Below are positions 24,665 to 33,304 of a DNA stretch of 42,365 nucleotides, in pieces; within the stretch, counting starts at the first letter, position 1; each line of letters starts with the position of its first letter. This DNA comes from Litorimonas sp964425355 (GTDB taxonomy: Bacteria; Pseudomonadota; Alphaproteobacteria; Caulobacterales; Maricaulaceae): contig CAYRMO010000007.1 in the NCBI GenBank assembly GCA_964425355.1, forward strand, positions 1 through 42,365. Reading direction: 5' to 3'. A program made the position numbers and the translations under genes. The notes beneath the pieces are model-generated. The model searched no databases. It had not been told where the DNA came from and saw only the letters and a program-made list of their open reading frames with translations.

Positions 24665-26080
24665 ATGTCCCAAACCTCAAAGCATGAACTTGGTTTTCGT
24701 GAATCCGTTGATCTCATGTTTAACCGTGCCGCCAGCTATATGGATATCTCGGAAAAACTGATTGAAAAAATTCGGGTCTGTAATGCGACCTATATTGTTC
24801 GTTTTGGCGTCAAACTTAGGGGTGATATTCATACATTTACAGGGTATCGATCTGTGCATTCAGAGCATAAAGAGCCCGTCAAGGGCGGCATACGCTATTC
24901 TCTGGGCGTGAATCAGGACGAAGTTGAGGCTTTGGCCGCGCTAATGACCTATAAATGCGCTTTGGTTGATGTGCCATTTGGAGGGTCAAAAGGCGGCCTG
25001 TGTATAAACCCAAATGATTGGAATGAAGAAGAGCTAGAACGCATTACAAGGCGCTTTACCTTTGAGCTTGCGCGCCGCGACCTTATTCACCCCTCTTTAA
25101 ATGTACCAGCTCCGGATATGGGAACGGGGGAACGTGAAATGGCGTGGATGGTCGATGAATATCGCCGTCTTAATAATGAAAATATTGATGCTGTGGCCTG
25201 TGTCACAGGAAAGCCAGTTCATTTGGGCGGTATTAATGGGCGCGTGGAAGCGACAGGTCGCGGTGTTCAATATGCTTTGCAGGAGTTATTTCGTCATGAA
25301 GATGACGTCAAAGCGGCAGGATTACGCGGTAGCCTAGAGGATAAATCTATCGTTATTCAGGGCTTGGGCAATGTGGGCTATCACGCCGCCCTTTTTCTCC
25401 AAACTGAAGATAAAGCCCGTATCATCACCGTTATTGAGCGTGATGGTGTCATACGCAATAAAGACGGGATCGATATTCAAGCCTTAAAAGACCATATGGT
25501 TTCGGGCGCCCCGCTAAGTGAATTTGAGGGCGGCACGGTTTCCAAAGACGACGACGCGCTGTGCGACACATGCGATATCCTGATTCCGGCGGCGTTAGAG
25601 TCTGTCGTCCATTTGGGGAATGCTCATAAGATAAAAGCCAAATTGATTATTGAGGCTGCGAATGGCCCAATCACAGGTAAGGCGGATAAAATATTGAGAG
25701 ATCGCGGTATTACCGTCATTCCAGATATGTTTGCCAATGCGGGTGGGGTGACCGTGTCCTATTTCGAATGGGTCAAAAATATCAACCAAATTCGTTTCGG
25801 GCGCCTACAGCGTCGCTATGAAGAAGGGCGCTCTTTGGCCTTGGTTGATGCGCTGGAAAAACAGGGCATGTCATTTACGCCTGAGTTTAAATCGAAATTT
25901 TTAGATGGCGCGGATGAGCTCGACCTGGTTCGAGCCGGCCTTGATGATACAATGCGACTGGCTTACCGGAATATAAGGGGCATTTTACGCGAAAAACCAG
26001 AACTCGAAGATCTTCGTACAGCTGCCTTCTATACGGCGATTAGCGATATCGCCTTACATTACCGCAGTATTGGCCTATAG
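24665..26080 (+). CDS. Glu/Leu/Phe/Val-family dehydrogenase (glutamate dehydrogenase)
   Basis: The 471-residue enzyme interconverts glutamate and 2-oxoglutarate plus ammonia using a nicotinamide cofactor. Substrate-domain motifs are KEPVKGGIRYSLGVNQDEVEALAALMTYKCALVDVPFGGSKGG (over 43 residues, with both catalytic lysines) and NVPAPDMGTGEREMAWM. The Rossmann part has VIQGLGNVGYHAA, and the C-terminal region includes IIEAANGPIT and IPDMFANAGGVTVSYFEWVKN. GAGGAG at 24651-24656 is correctly spaced for ATG 24665, so the in-frame GTG at 24656 was not used. Cofactor preference (NAD or NADP) is not certain. A DoxX-like gene follows 33 bp downstream. Confidence 0.93.
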   Translation: MSQTSKHELGFRESVDLMFNRAASYMDISEKLIEKIRVCNATYIVRFGVKLRGDIHTFTGYRSVHSEHKEPVKGGIRYSLGVNQDEVEALAALMTYKCALVDVPFGGSKGGLCINPNDWNEEELERITRRFTFELARRDLIHPSLNVPAPDMGTGEREMAWMVDEYRRLNNENIDAVACVTGKPVHLGGINGRVEATGRGVQYALQELFRHEDDVKAAGLRGSLEDKSIVIQGLGNVGYHAALFLQTEDKARIITVIERDGVIRNKDGIDIQALKDHMVSGAPLSEFEGGTVSKDDDALCDTCDILIPAALESVVHLGNAHKIKAKLIIEAANGPITGKADKILRDRGITVIPDMFANAGGVTVSYFEWVKNINQIRFGRLQRRYEEGRSLALVDALEKQGMSFTPEFKSKFLDGADELDLVRAGLDDTMRLAYRNIRGILREKPELEDLRTAAFYTAISDIALHYRSIGL

Positions 26081-26113
26081 ATAATTAGGCGATTAAGCAC
26101 GGAGATATGTGAG

Positions 26114-26602
26114 ATGAAAAATTTAGTGAAATGGGGAAGCTGGGCGGCCGCAATTTATATCTCAATTATTTTCCTCGATAGCCTGAGATTTAAATTTACG
26201 GGCCATCCAACCCCAGAGCATATTTTCACAACCCTGAGGGATTGGTCAGGCATTGGATTATTTTATCCGATTGGGCCGTGGTTGATTGGCGTAGCCGAAC
26301 TATTTGGAAGTCTTCTGGTTTTATTTTTGCCTTTGGTTTTGACGTTGAAAAAGTCACCACTACTGGCAGCCAAAAGTCAATTCCTTGGCGCGCTGATTGC
26401 CTTGGGTGTTATGAGCGGCGCCATTGTCTTTCATCTCTTTACGCCGCTTGGCATTGAAACCCCGACAAAGTGGAATGCGCAAGGCACTGAAATTCTTGCA
26501 CAAGGGCCCTTGCTGTTCATGATGGCGTGCGGGGTTTGGCTCGCTGCGCTATTTTTGCTGATCTATCGGTTTAAGCAAATCAAAGCGGCGAAAGCGTCTT
26601 AA
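26114..26602 (+). CDS. DoxX-like membrane protein
   Basis: The 162-residue protein has four predicted membrane helices. The first helix followed by FLDSLRFKFTGHP resembles the K-F x G segment of DoxX-like proteins, and GPWLIGVAELFGSLLVLF matches the second conserved helix with its Glu. DoxX-like proteins are small inner-membrane proteins of mostly unknown role, some linked to redox or thiosulfate metabolism. It may be cotranscribed with the glutamate dehydrogenase gene. Its stop codon directly abuts that of the convergent Old Yellow Enzyme gene. Confidence 0.7.
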   Translation: MKNLVKWGSWAAAIYISIIFLDSLRFKFTGHPTPEHIFTTLRDWSGIGLFYPIGPWLIGVAELFGSLLVLFLPLVLTLKKSPLLAAKSQFLGALIALGVMSGAIVFHLFTPLGIETPTKWNAQGTEILAQGPLLFMMACGVWLAALFLLIYRFKQIKAAKAS

Positions 26603-27889
26603 CTATCCTTTTTGCGCCATCCACGCTTTATAGCGTTTGGTCAAGCGCGTGGTTTTTATTTGTTGTCCTATGGTTGTCAGAATGGCATTTTGCTTGGCTT
26701 TAATGGCTTTGCCATCCCCCAAGCGATAAAGCTGCGCTTTCGTCATGGCCATAGTTGCTAATGTAGCCAACGTCTTATTTTTCCAATTTTTGATTGGGAT
26801 CTGGATGTCCAGATTTTGCCCAGATTTCCAATCCGCGACCAGCACGGGGTTAAAGGCAAACGCGCGCGCGACCCCGACCAGGTTTACCCCGGCTTCTTCA
26901 AGGGCAAGCTCCGCGGTTGCGCGTTTTGTTACGCCGCCCGTCACCATAAGTGGCATTTCGGCAATAGATGAAATTCGCTTGGCAAAATCAAAGAAATAGA
27001 GTTCTCTTTTTTCTGTCGAGGTCTCAACCCGCCCGTCTTCGGATAGGCCCATCATGGCAGATGATTCATAGCTCCCGCCGGAGATTTCGACAAAATCCAG
27101 ATTATCCTCATTTAACCAGCGCACGACTTGTTCAGAGTCCTCAATGTCAAATCCGCCTTTTTGGAAATCCGCACTATTGAGCTTAACGCCGACAATAAAA
27201 TCGGCATTTACGCGGTCTTTTACGGCGCGAATGATCTCGCGCAAAAACCGCGCACGATTTTCTAAGGACCCACCATATTCATCCTCGCGCAAATTCGTCA
27301 GGGGCGATAAAAATTGGGCGACCAGATATCCATGGGCGGAATGAATTTCTACACCGTCAAAGCCTGCGGCTTGGGCCGCTAAGGCTGTGTCCGCAAATCG
27401 TTTGACCAAACCTCTTATTTCATCAATTGTCAGCGCGCGTGCAGACACAAACATTTTTTCTGCAGGGCCAGGCAGCGACACCTTCGTTGCTGATGCCGAA
27501 ACGGGTTGTGTTTCCATAGCGGCATAAATTTGGCGTCCGGGATGGGAGATTTGCATAACAAATTTCGACCCGCCTGCCTTACCGGCCTTTGCCCAATCCT
27601 CAAATTGTTTGCGCGTCGCAGCATCATCCAACGTTCCATGTTCTAATACGACCCCACCAGGCCCGGTCATGGCGGTTGGATCAATCATGACATTGCCCGA
27701 TAATATCATGCCAGGCCCAGCATCCTGTGCGGCTTCAACATTAGACCAAGCCGTATAAAGATTGATCAATGCCCGCCCCGGAACTTGGCCTGGGTCAGCC
27801 ATATTTTCTTCCATAGCGGCTTTGACCAAGCGGTTCTGAACGGTGATGCCATTGGGTAAGGTGAGGGGGGAGAAGAGCGTAGGGGTCAT
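26603..27889 (-). CDS. Old Yellow Enzyme-family NADH:flavin oxidoreductase
   Basis: The 428-residue FMN-dependent TIM-barrel enzyme has FSPLTLPNGITVQNRLVKAAM at the N-terminus, FVMQISHPGRQ, the substrate-binding GVEIHSAHGYLVAQFLSPLTNLREDEYGGSLENRARF, and the FMN phosphate segment LMVTGGVTKR ... VGVARAF. The family reduces activated alkenes or nitro compounds. The C-terminal ~45 residues beyond the barrel (KTTRLTKRYKAWMAQ) are basic and helical, a form seen in a subset of the family. Its ATG may overlap the stop of a small ORF (ATGA), which would tie it to the upstream alkB gene. Confidence 0.92.
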   Translation of the reverse strand: MTPTLFSPLTLPNGITVQNRLVKAAMEENMADPGQVPGRALINLYTAWSNVEAAQDAGPGMILSGNVMIDPTAMTGPGGVVLEHGTLDDAATRKQFEDWAKAGKAGGSKFVMQISHPGRQIYAAMETQPVSASATKVSLPGPAEKMFVSARALTIDEIRGLVKRFADTALAAQAAGFDGVEIHSAHGYLVAQFLSPLTNLREDEYGGSLENRARFLREIIRAVKDRVNADFIVGVKLNSADFQKGGFDIEDSEQVVRWLNEDNLDFVEISGGSYESSAMMGLSEDGRVETSTEKRELYFFDFAKRISSIAEMPLMVTGGVTKRATAELALEEAGVNLVGVARAFAFNPVLVADWKSGQNLDIQIPIKNWKNKTLATLATMAMTKAQLYRLGDGKAIKAKQNAILTTIGQQIKTTRLTKRYKAWMAQKG

Positions 27890-28050
27890 AATTTCATTTC
27901 TAACTTTTGTATTTTTCTTGCAAACTCAACATCCAGTTGTGCAGAAGTGCTAGGCGTTTTTGACTGACAAGAAGAGCAACTATAGTCGTTTTTAGGAAGC
28001 TTAGACTTTACCGTCCGTATATATTCTGAAGTTTGAGTATCTAAGGACAA
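27886..28050 (-). CDS. Possible 54-residue small protein between alkB and the OYE gene
   Basis: An open frame from TTG 28050 to TGA 27888-27886 encodes 54 residues with a CSSC pair and a lysine-rich helical C-terminus (EFARKIQKLEMKL). Its stop overlaps the OYE start as ATGA, and its TTG start lies inside the last codons of alkB with GAGG five bases upstream. That spacing is what a translationally coupled gene would show, and it would fill an otherwise empty 150 bp gap. The frame stays open further upstream inside alkB. Against it: a non-ATG start and no recognised family. It may be a chance open frame. Confidence 0.3.
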   Translation of the reverse strand: MSLDTQTSEYIRTVKSKLPKNDYSCSSCQSKTPSTSAQLDVEFARKIQKLEMKL

Positions 28051-28652
28051 ACCCGCCTCAACGTCAAATTTATTCGCCCGCCTTTCGGGACAAGGGCGGT
28101 TTCGCCGTAATAGACTTTACTGACCCCGTGATAACACTGTCTGGCTTCACCTGCCAGAACCACAACATCACCTGAGAACAATTTTAACCCTTGTGTTTTA
28201 CCGCCGCGCGTTTGACCACCAATCCTGAACAAGGCCGGGTCACCAAGGCTGACAGAGACGACTGGTGCATTGACGGCTTGTTCGTCATTATCAACATGTT
28301 GTCCCATTTTCGCGCCCTCGCGATACCAATTGATGAGGCAGGCCTCCGGGAGGTCTGGCCAATCGGTGACATCCTTCCAAAGCTGGATCAGGGCTTTGGG
28401 GAGCGGCGGCCAGGGGTTGCCGGTTTTCGGGTGGTTGGGCTCATAGCGATACCCCTTATCTTTGTCGGTCACCCAGCCGAGCGATCCAAAATTGCTCATG
28501 ACCACTGAAAGTGGCGTGCCGGTGCGCGGCATTGCGGGTTGAAAAAAGGGTGCGGTTTGTGTCGCGCTCTTTACAGCCTCGATTAACCCGGATTGTTGTT
28601 CGGGTGAAAAATAAAGCGGGTAATGCGCAAAACCTTTAGGGAAATTAGGCAA
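28041..28652 (-). CDS. alkB: AlkB-like Fe(II)/2-oxoglutarate-dependent dioxygenase
   Basis: The 203-residue protein resembles the AlkB DNA/RNA demethylase that removes methyl groups from 1-methyladenine and 3-methylcytosine oxidatively. The iron ligands are H119 and D121 in GQHVDND and H175 in CYHGVSK; 2-oxoglutarate is bound through R193-x-N195-x-x-x-R199 in GRINLTLRR. Upstream, TPLSVVMSNFGSLGWVTD and YRYEP match AlkB substrate-lid regions. The length and the conserved residues are those of the bacterial family. There is no ada gene nearby. Confidence 0.93.
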   Translation of the reverse strand: MPNFPKGFAHYPLYFSPEQQSGLIEAVKSATQTAPFFQPAMPRTGTPLSVVMSNFGSLGWVTDKDKGYRYEPNHPKTGNPWPPLPKALIQLWKDVTDWPDLPEACLINWYREGAKMGQHVDNDEQAVNAPVVSVSLGDPALFRIGGQTRGGKTQGLKLFSGDVVVLAGEARQCYHGVSKVYYGETALVPKGGRINLTLRRVCP

Positions 28653-28769
28653 GAAGACCTCGGACGAATCTATAAATTTGTTTTGCGTAACGCATTTTTA
28701 TCAGGACCCGAATAAAAAGGTGACGGTTTTTTCAGGTGATTTATACGCGTTATTGGTTAGTCTCGTCTC

Positions 28770-29417
28770 ATGCGAATTTTATTTTGGGCGTGCCTCACCA
28801 TTTCTTCCTTTTTGTTTTTTCCTGCGCAGGCGCAAGATCTGACATTGCGAGATGAAAAGCCTATTTCGGTCGCTGCAGAGGCGCAGCCTCTGGTCAAGGC
28901 CGCACGGGATCGCCTTAAGGCCTTAGTCGTTTATGATCCCAGCTATATCCGGCTAGATTATCCCAATGGTGATGTGTCCCCGACAACGGGCGTCTGTACG
29001 GATGTCGTTATCCGCAGCTACCGCGCCGGTTTTGGCTTTGATCTGCAAAAGGCCGTCCACGAAGATATAAAAGCCAATTTTAGCGCCTATCCGGATCATT
29101 GGGGCCATACACGCGCAGATAAAAATATTGATCATCGCCGCGTGCCCAATCTTGAGACTTGGTTTAAGCGGGCGGGTTACACCCAAGCTATTACCTATGA
29201 TATTGATGATTATAAGCCCGGCGATGTCGTGAGTTGGCGACTTGATGGACGCTCAGGCAAAGGCGGCGTACCGCATATTGGGATCGTCTCGGACCGGAAG
29301 TCTCGCTGGGGGCGTCCTATGATCATTCATAATATCGGCAGTGGGCCTAATGAAGATGATATGATATTTGATCACACAATAACGGGTCATTTCCGCTTTT
29401 TTCCGCCATCTGATTGA
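28770..29417 (+). CDS. DUF1287 family secreted protein (YijF-like)
   Basis: The 215-residue protein has an N-terminal signal (MRILFWACLTISSFLFF, cleavage near AQA-QD) and the DUF1287 domain. The domain features are YPNGDVSPTTGVCTDVVIRSYR with the conserved cysteine, DHRRVPNLETWFKR, YKPGDVVSW, VPHIGIVSD and IHNIGSGPNEDDMIF. The Cys and His arrangement recalls the NlpC/P60-like papain fold, so a periplasmic peptidase or amidase activity is possible but unproven. It stands upstream of dnaK on the same strand with a 184 bp gap. Confidence 0.88.
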   Translation: MRILFWACLTISSFLFFPAQAQDLTLRDEKPISVAAEAQPLVKAARDRLKALVVYDPSYIRLDYPNGDVSPTTGVCTDVVIRSYRAGFGFDLQKAVHEDIKANFSAYPDHWGHTRADKNIDHRRVPNLETWFKRAGYTQAITYDIDDYKPGDVVSWRLDGRSGKGGVPHIGIVSDRKSRWGRPMIIHNIGSGPNEDDMIFDHTITGHFRFFPPSD

Positions 29418-29456
29418 AAAGATTCAGTTTAAAGTGAAAAAAACTTGGGCCTAGCC

Positions 29457-29484
29457 CTTGCGAGAGCCATTTGCCGCACCATAT
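29457..29484 (+). promoter_or_regulatory. Weak heat-shock promoter candidate for dnaK
   Basis: CTTGCG (29457-29462) and CCATAT (29479-29484) are separated by 16 bases, loosely matching the RpoH-type promoters of alphaproteobacteria (CTTG followed by a C-rich -10). A second CTTGAA occurs at 29532-29537 without a good -10. The match is partial and rests mostly on dnaK lying 118 bp downstream. Confidence 0.25.
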
Positions 29485-29601
29485 CGGGTCCAGAACGCGA
29501 GTCGGGAGTGCGTGATCACGTAATCTCCTGCCTTGAAACCACATAGATCCCGCGGATGCCGCAAAAAAGTAGGTCCGCAAAACGAATTTGGAGCATGATA
29601 C

Positions 29602-31509
29602 ATGTCTAAAGTGATCGGTATCGACCTTGGCACGACCAATTCCTGTGTTGCAGTCATGGACGGCGATAAGCCAAAAGTTATTGAAAATGCAGAAGGTCAA
29701 CGCACGACCCCCTCAGTTGTTGCTTTTACCGAAGATGGCGAGCGCCTGATCGGAACGCCGGCCCGTCGTCAGGCCGTTACAAATCCTGAACATACTTATT
29801 ATGCTGTCAAACGTTTGATCGGTCGTCCGTTCACGGATAAGGCGATCAAGAAAGATGCCAAGCTGGTTCCGTATAAAATTGTCAAGGGCAAGGGTGGTGA
29901 TGCCTATGTCCAAGGCCGCGACAAAGAGCTAAGCCCGTCTGAAATCTCAGCCATGACGCTGACCAAGATGAAAGAAACGGCCGAGGATTATCTCGGGGCA
30001 ACCGTGACACAGGCCGTGATCACGGTTCCGGCTTATTTTAATGATGCCCAACGCCAAGCCACGAAAGATGCCGGCAAGATTGCGGGCCTCGAAGTCTTAC
30101 GCATTATCAATGAGCCGACAGCGGCGGCGCTGGCTTACGGCATGGATAAGGATGAGGGCAAGACAATTGCGGTTTACGACCTTGGTGGTGGTACTTTTGA
30201 TGTATCCATCCTTGAGATTGGTGACGGTGTCTTTGAGGTGAAATCAACCAATGGGGATACATTCCTGGGTGGTGAAGATTTCGATATGCGGATCGTCGAA
30301 TATTTCGCAGATGAGTTCAAAAAAGAAAATGGCATTGATCTGAAAACTGACAAATTAGCGCTACAGCGCCTGCGTGAAGAAGCTGAGAAAGCCAAGAAAG
30401 AGCTGTCATCAGCTTCGTCTTATGAAGTCAATCTTCCCTTTATTACGGCCGATGCTTCTGGCCCGAAACATTTGAATATGAAATTGTCTCGCGCCAAGCT
30501 CGAATCGCTTGTCGGTGATTTGATCAAGCGCACAATCGCGCCGATTAAAAAGGCGATTGCAGATGCAGGCCTGACGGCCAAGGAAATTGACGATGTCGTC
30601 TTGGTTGGCGGTATGACCCGTATGCCAGCCGTTCAAAAAGCGGTGTCTGATTATTTCGGTAAAGATCCCCATAAAGGTGTGAACCCAGATGAAGTCGTGG
30701 CGATGGGCGCGGCGATCCAGGCTGGTGTCTTACAAGGTGATGTGAAAGACGTTCTCCTATTGGATGTCACACCGCTCTCATTGGGTATTGAAACGGAAGG
30801 CGGGGTTTTCACCCGTATGATCGATCGCAATACGACGATCCCGACGAAAAAATCCCAGGTCTACTCAACAGCGGCCGACAACCAGTCGGCTGTGACCATT
30901 CGTGTTTCACAAGGTGAGCGTGAAATGGCGGCAGACAATAAATTATTGGGTCAATTTGATCTGGTCGGTATTCCACCCGCACCTCGCGGCATGCCGCAAA
31001 TCGAAGTGACTTTTGATATTGATGCCAATGGTATTGTGAATGTTTCGGCCAAAGATAATGCGACGGGTAAGGAACAGCAAATCCGCATTCAAGCCTCTGG
31101 CGGTCTGTCAGATGATGATATTGAAAATATGATCAAAGATGCGGAAGCCAATGCCGAAGAGGATAAGGCGCGCCGTGAGCTTGCAGAAGCCAAAAATCAG
31201 GCCGAAGCTTTGGTCCACAAAGCCGAGTCTGATCTTAAGGAACATGAGGAAGCCATCACGCCAGAAGACAAAGCGGCCGTTGAAGAGGCTCTGGCCGAAA
31301 CCAAAGAGGTCATGGATGGTGAAGACACAGCTTTGATTGTTGATAAGGTTCAGGTTCTATCAGCGGCGCTGATGAAAGTCGGTCAGACTATGTATGAAAA
31401 TGCGCAATCTGATGATGATGGCCCGGCGTCTCAAGCGGATCAGGCAGAAGATGATGATGTTGTTGATGCTGAATTTGAAGATGTCGATGATGATGAAAAC
31501 GCCGCCTAA
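29602..31509 (+). CDS. dnaK: Molecular chaperone DnaK (Hsp70)
   Basis: The 635-residue ATP-driven chaperone folds and protects proteins together with DnaJ and GrpE. The nucleotide-binding domain opens with GIDLGTTNSCVAVMDG and contains VPAYFNDAQRQATKDAG, IINEPTAAALAYGM, YDLGGGTFDVSILEI and VVLVGGMTRMPAVQ. The linker DVLLLDVTPLSLGIETEGG follows, then the substrate-binding domain and a helical lid ending in an acidic tail with the DDDVVDAEFEDV motif (close to the usual EEVKD-type end). Complete length. dnaJ follows after a terminator-like hairpin. Confidence 0.99.
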   Translation: MSKVIGIDLGTTNSCVAVMDGDKPKVIENAEGQRTTPSVVAFTEDGERLIGTPARRQAVTNPEHTYYAVKRLIGRPFTDKAIKKDAKLVPYKIVKGKGGDAYVQGRDKELSPSEISAMTLTKMKETAEDYLGATVTQAVITVPAYFNDAQRQATKDAGKIAGLEVLRIINEPTAAALAYGMDKDEGKTIAVYDLGGGTFDVSILEIGDGVFEVKSTNGDTFLGGEDFDMRIVEYFADEFKKENGIDLKTDKLALQRLREEAEKAKKELSSASSYEVNLPFITADASGPKHLNMKLSRAKLESLVGDLIKRTIAPIKKAIADAGLTAKEIDDVVLVGGMTRMPAVQKAVSDYFGKDPHKGVNPDEVVAMGAAIQAGVLQGDVKDVLLLDVTPLSLGIETEGGVFTRMIDRNTTIPTKKSQVYSTAADNQSAVTIRVSQGEREMAADNKLLGQFDLVGIPPAPRGMPQIEVTFDIDANGIVNVSAKDNATGKEQQIRIQASGGLSDDDIENMIKDAEANAEEDKARRELAEAKNQAEALVHKAESDLKEHEEAITPEDKAAVEEALAETKEVMDGEDTALIVDKVQVLSAALMKVGQTMYENAQSDDDGPASQADQAEDDDVVDAEFEDVDDDENAA

Positions 31510-31539
31510 GGACAGGCCGCGCTTTTGAATAAAAAAATC

Positions 31540-31573
31540 GGCCTCTCTGATCCTAGATCGGGGAGGTCTTTTT
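31540..31573 (+). terminator. Rho-independent terminator between dnaK and dnaJ
   Basis: GGCCTCTCTGATC (31540-31552) pairs with GATCGGGGAGGTC (31556-31568) through a three-base CTA loop: thirteen pairs, three of them G-U wobbles. A run of five T follows. It would terminate or attenuate transcription after dnaK, reducing dnaJ relative to dnaK or making dnaJ depend on its own promoter in the next 64 bases. Confidence 0.8.
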
Positions 31574-31637
31574 GATTGTATCGCAAGCTGCGCGTGAAAA
31601 CGTCAGTAAGGGGACCGCGAAGGGAATAAGAAATTAA

Positions 31638-32789
31638 ATGTCCAAACGCGATTATTATGAAACTTTAGGTGTCGAAAAGACGGCGGATGCCAAGACGCTA
31701 AAATCAGCCTTTCGTCGCAAGGCGATGGAGTGTCATCCGGACCGCCATCCCGATGACCCTGAGGCCGAAGCTCGGTTTAAAGAGTTGAATGAAGCCTATG
31801 GCATTTTGTCCGATGAGCAAAAACGCGCGGCTTATGACCGTATGGGCCATGCGGCTTTCCAACAAGGCGGTGGCGGCGGGGGTGCCGGGTTCCAAGATTT
31901 CAACGATATTTTCAGTCAGATGTTTGGCGGCTCTGGCGGCTTTGCCGATATATTTGGTGGCGGGCGGCGCCAACGCGAAACCGTTCAACGCGGCTCTGAT
32001 CTTCGCTATGAATTAGAAATTTCCTTAGACGAAGCTTTTGCTGGCAAAGATATTGATATCACAGTTCCAATTGCCGAAGATTGTGACCGCTGTGACGGGG
32101 TAGGTGCGGAACCTGGCGCAAGTGTTGAGACCTGCTCGACCTGTGCCGGACAAGGTCGCGTCCGCACCCAGCAAGGGTTTTTTACAATGGAACGGGCCTG
32201 TCCAAAATGTGGCGGTCAAGGCGAATATGTCACCAACCCGTGCCGACAATGTGACGGCCAAGGCCAGGTCAGACAACAAACAGAGTTAAATGTCTCGATC
32301 CCGGCAGGTGTTGAAGACGGCACACGTATTCGTTTATCCGGACAGGGCGACGCGGCACCCAAGCGCGGTGGCGGCATGTCCCAGAGAGGCGATTTATATA
32401 TTTTCGTAAGTGTTGGGCCGCATGAACTTTTTGAACGTGAAGGTGCCAATCTTTTCTGTCGCGCCCCTGTGCCTATGGTGACAGCGGCTTTGGGAGGTCA
32501 GATTGAAATTCCGACGATTGATGGCGGACGCTCGAAAATCAAAATCGCGGAAGGCGCGCAATCTGGGAAACGACTGCGTCTTCGCGGTAAAGGGATGAGC
32601 GTGTTGCGCTCTGAAAAACGCGGCGACATGTATGTTGAGCTCGCGGTTGAAACGCCGTCGGGCCTGAATAAGCGTCAACGTGAATTATTGGAACAATTTG
32701 CTGAAGAAGGTGGGGGTCAGATGGCGAGCCCTGAGAGCCGAAATTTCTTTGATAAGGCAAAGCGCTTTTGGGATGATCTGGTCGATTAG
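31638..32789 (+). CDS. dnaJ: Chaperone protein DnaJ (Hsp40)
   Basis: The 383-residue co-chaperone stimulates DnaK ATPase and delivers substrates. The J-domain (residues 1-70) has the HPD motif at 33-35. A Gly/Phe-rich segment follows with a seven-residue Gly tract (GGGGGGAGF). Four CxxCxGxG zinc motifs are intact: CDRCDGVG, CSTCAGQG, CPKCGGQG and CRQCDGQG. The C-terminal peptide-binding domains complete the usual length. It is preceded by the dnaK terminator. Confidence 0.98.
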   Translation: MSKRDYYETLGVEKTADAKTLKSAFRRKAMECHPDRHPDDPEAEARFKELNEAYGILSDEQKRAAYDRMGHAAFQQGGGGGGAGFQDFNDIFSQMFGGSGGFADIFGGGRRQRETVQRGSDLRYELEISLDEAFAGKDIDITVPIAEDCDRCDGVGAEPGASVETCSTCAGQGRVRTQQGFFTMERACPKCGGQGEYVTNPCRQCDGQGQVRQQTELNVSIPAGVEDGTRIRLSGQGDAAPKRGGGMSQRGDLYIFVSVGPHELFEREGANLFCRAPVPMVTAALGGQIEIPTIDGGRSKIKIAEGAQSGKRLRLRGKGMSVLRSEKRGDMYVELAVETPSGLNKRQRELLEQFAEEGGGQMASPESRNFFDKAKRFWDDLVD

Positions 32790-32800
32790 ACGGATTTTCC

Positions 32801-33304
32801 ATGCTGCGCCGCAAGTTTTCAACAATCAATCCAAAGGCCCGGCGGATATTTGTCTTGGCTATGACCTGTTTCTCCGTTCCCTTTGGAACAGCGGCAGCGT
32901 CGTGGCGATTAAAGGGGCAATTGGACCTGACAACGGATCTGATTAAAATTGCAATAAGTCTTGCAATATTTGTCGCCGTGATTTCCTTTTTGAGTTGGAC
33001 CTTAACGTCTCGATCAAAGCTCACAAAATTGCGTGGGGGTTTGGCTGGGGTCATTACAGCTCTTTTGACGATCCCAGCTCCCTTTGCGGCGTCAGGTTTT
33101 AAGCAAGGCTTTGTTGAAAGTTTTAGCGAAGCTGGTGATGGGATATTTTTGGCTATGATAAATGGGATAGGAACAGCGCTTTTTAAGTCCTATTATATTT
33201 TCGAAGATATGACGAAAATGTCTATAGTTGCGCTTCTCTCTAGCGTGGTCGTCGGTATTCTGGTTGCCTATTGGGCGCTTAAGGCCTCTTCTGACAAAAT
33301 CTAA
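32801..33304 (+). CDS. Hypothetical membrane protein
   Basis: This 167-residue protein is not recognised. It has a basic N-terminus (MLRRKFSTINPKARR) and three or four hydrophobic segments: about 15-32, 48-66, 82-98 and 142-160. It starts 11 bp after the dnaJ stop, so it could be cotranscribed with dnaJ. Its stop overlaps the stop of the convergent antiporter gene by two bases. The base composition is more AT-rich than dnaJ. No function can be assigned. Confidence 0.65.
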   Translation: MLRRKFSTINPKARRIFVLAMTCFSVPFGTAAASWRLKGQLDLTTDLIKIAISLAIFVAVISFLSWTLTSRSKLTKLRGGLAGVITALLTIPAPFAASGFKQGFVESFSEAGDGIFLAMINGIGTALFKSYYIFEDMTKMSIVALLSSVVVGILVAYWALKASSDKI

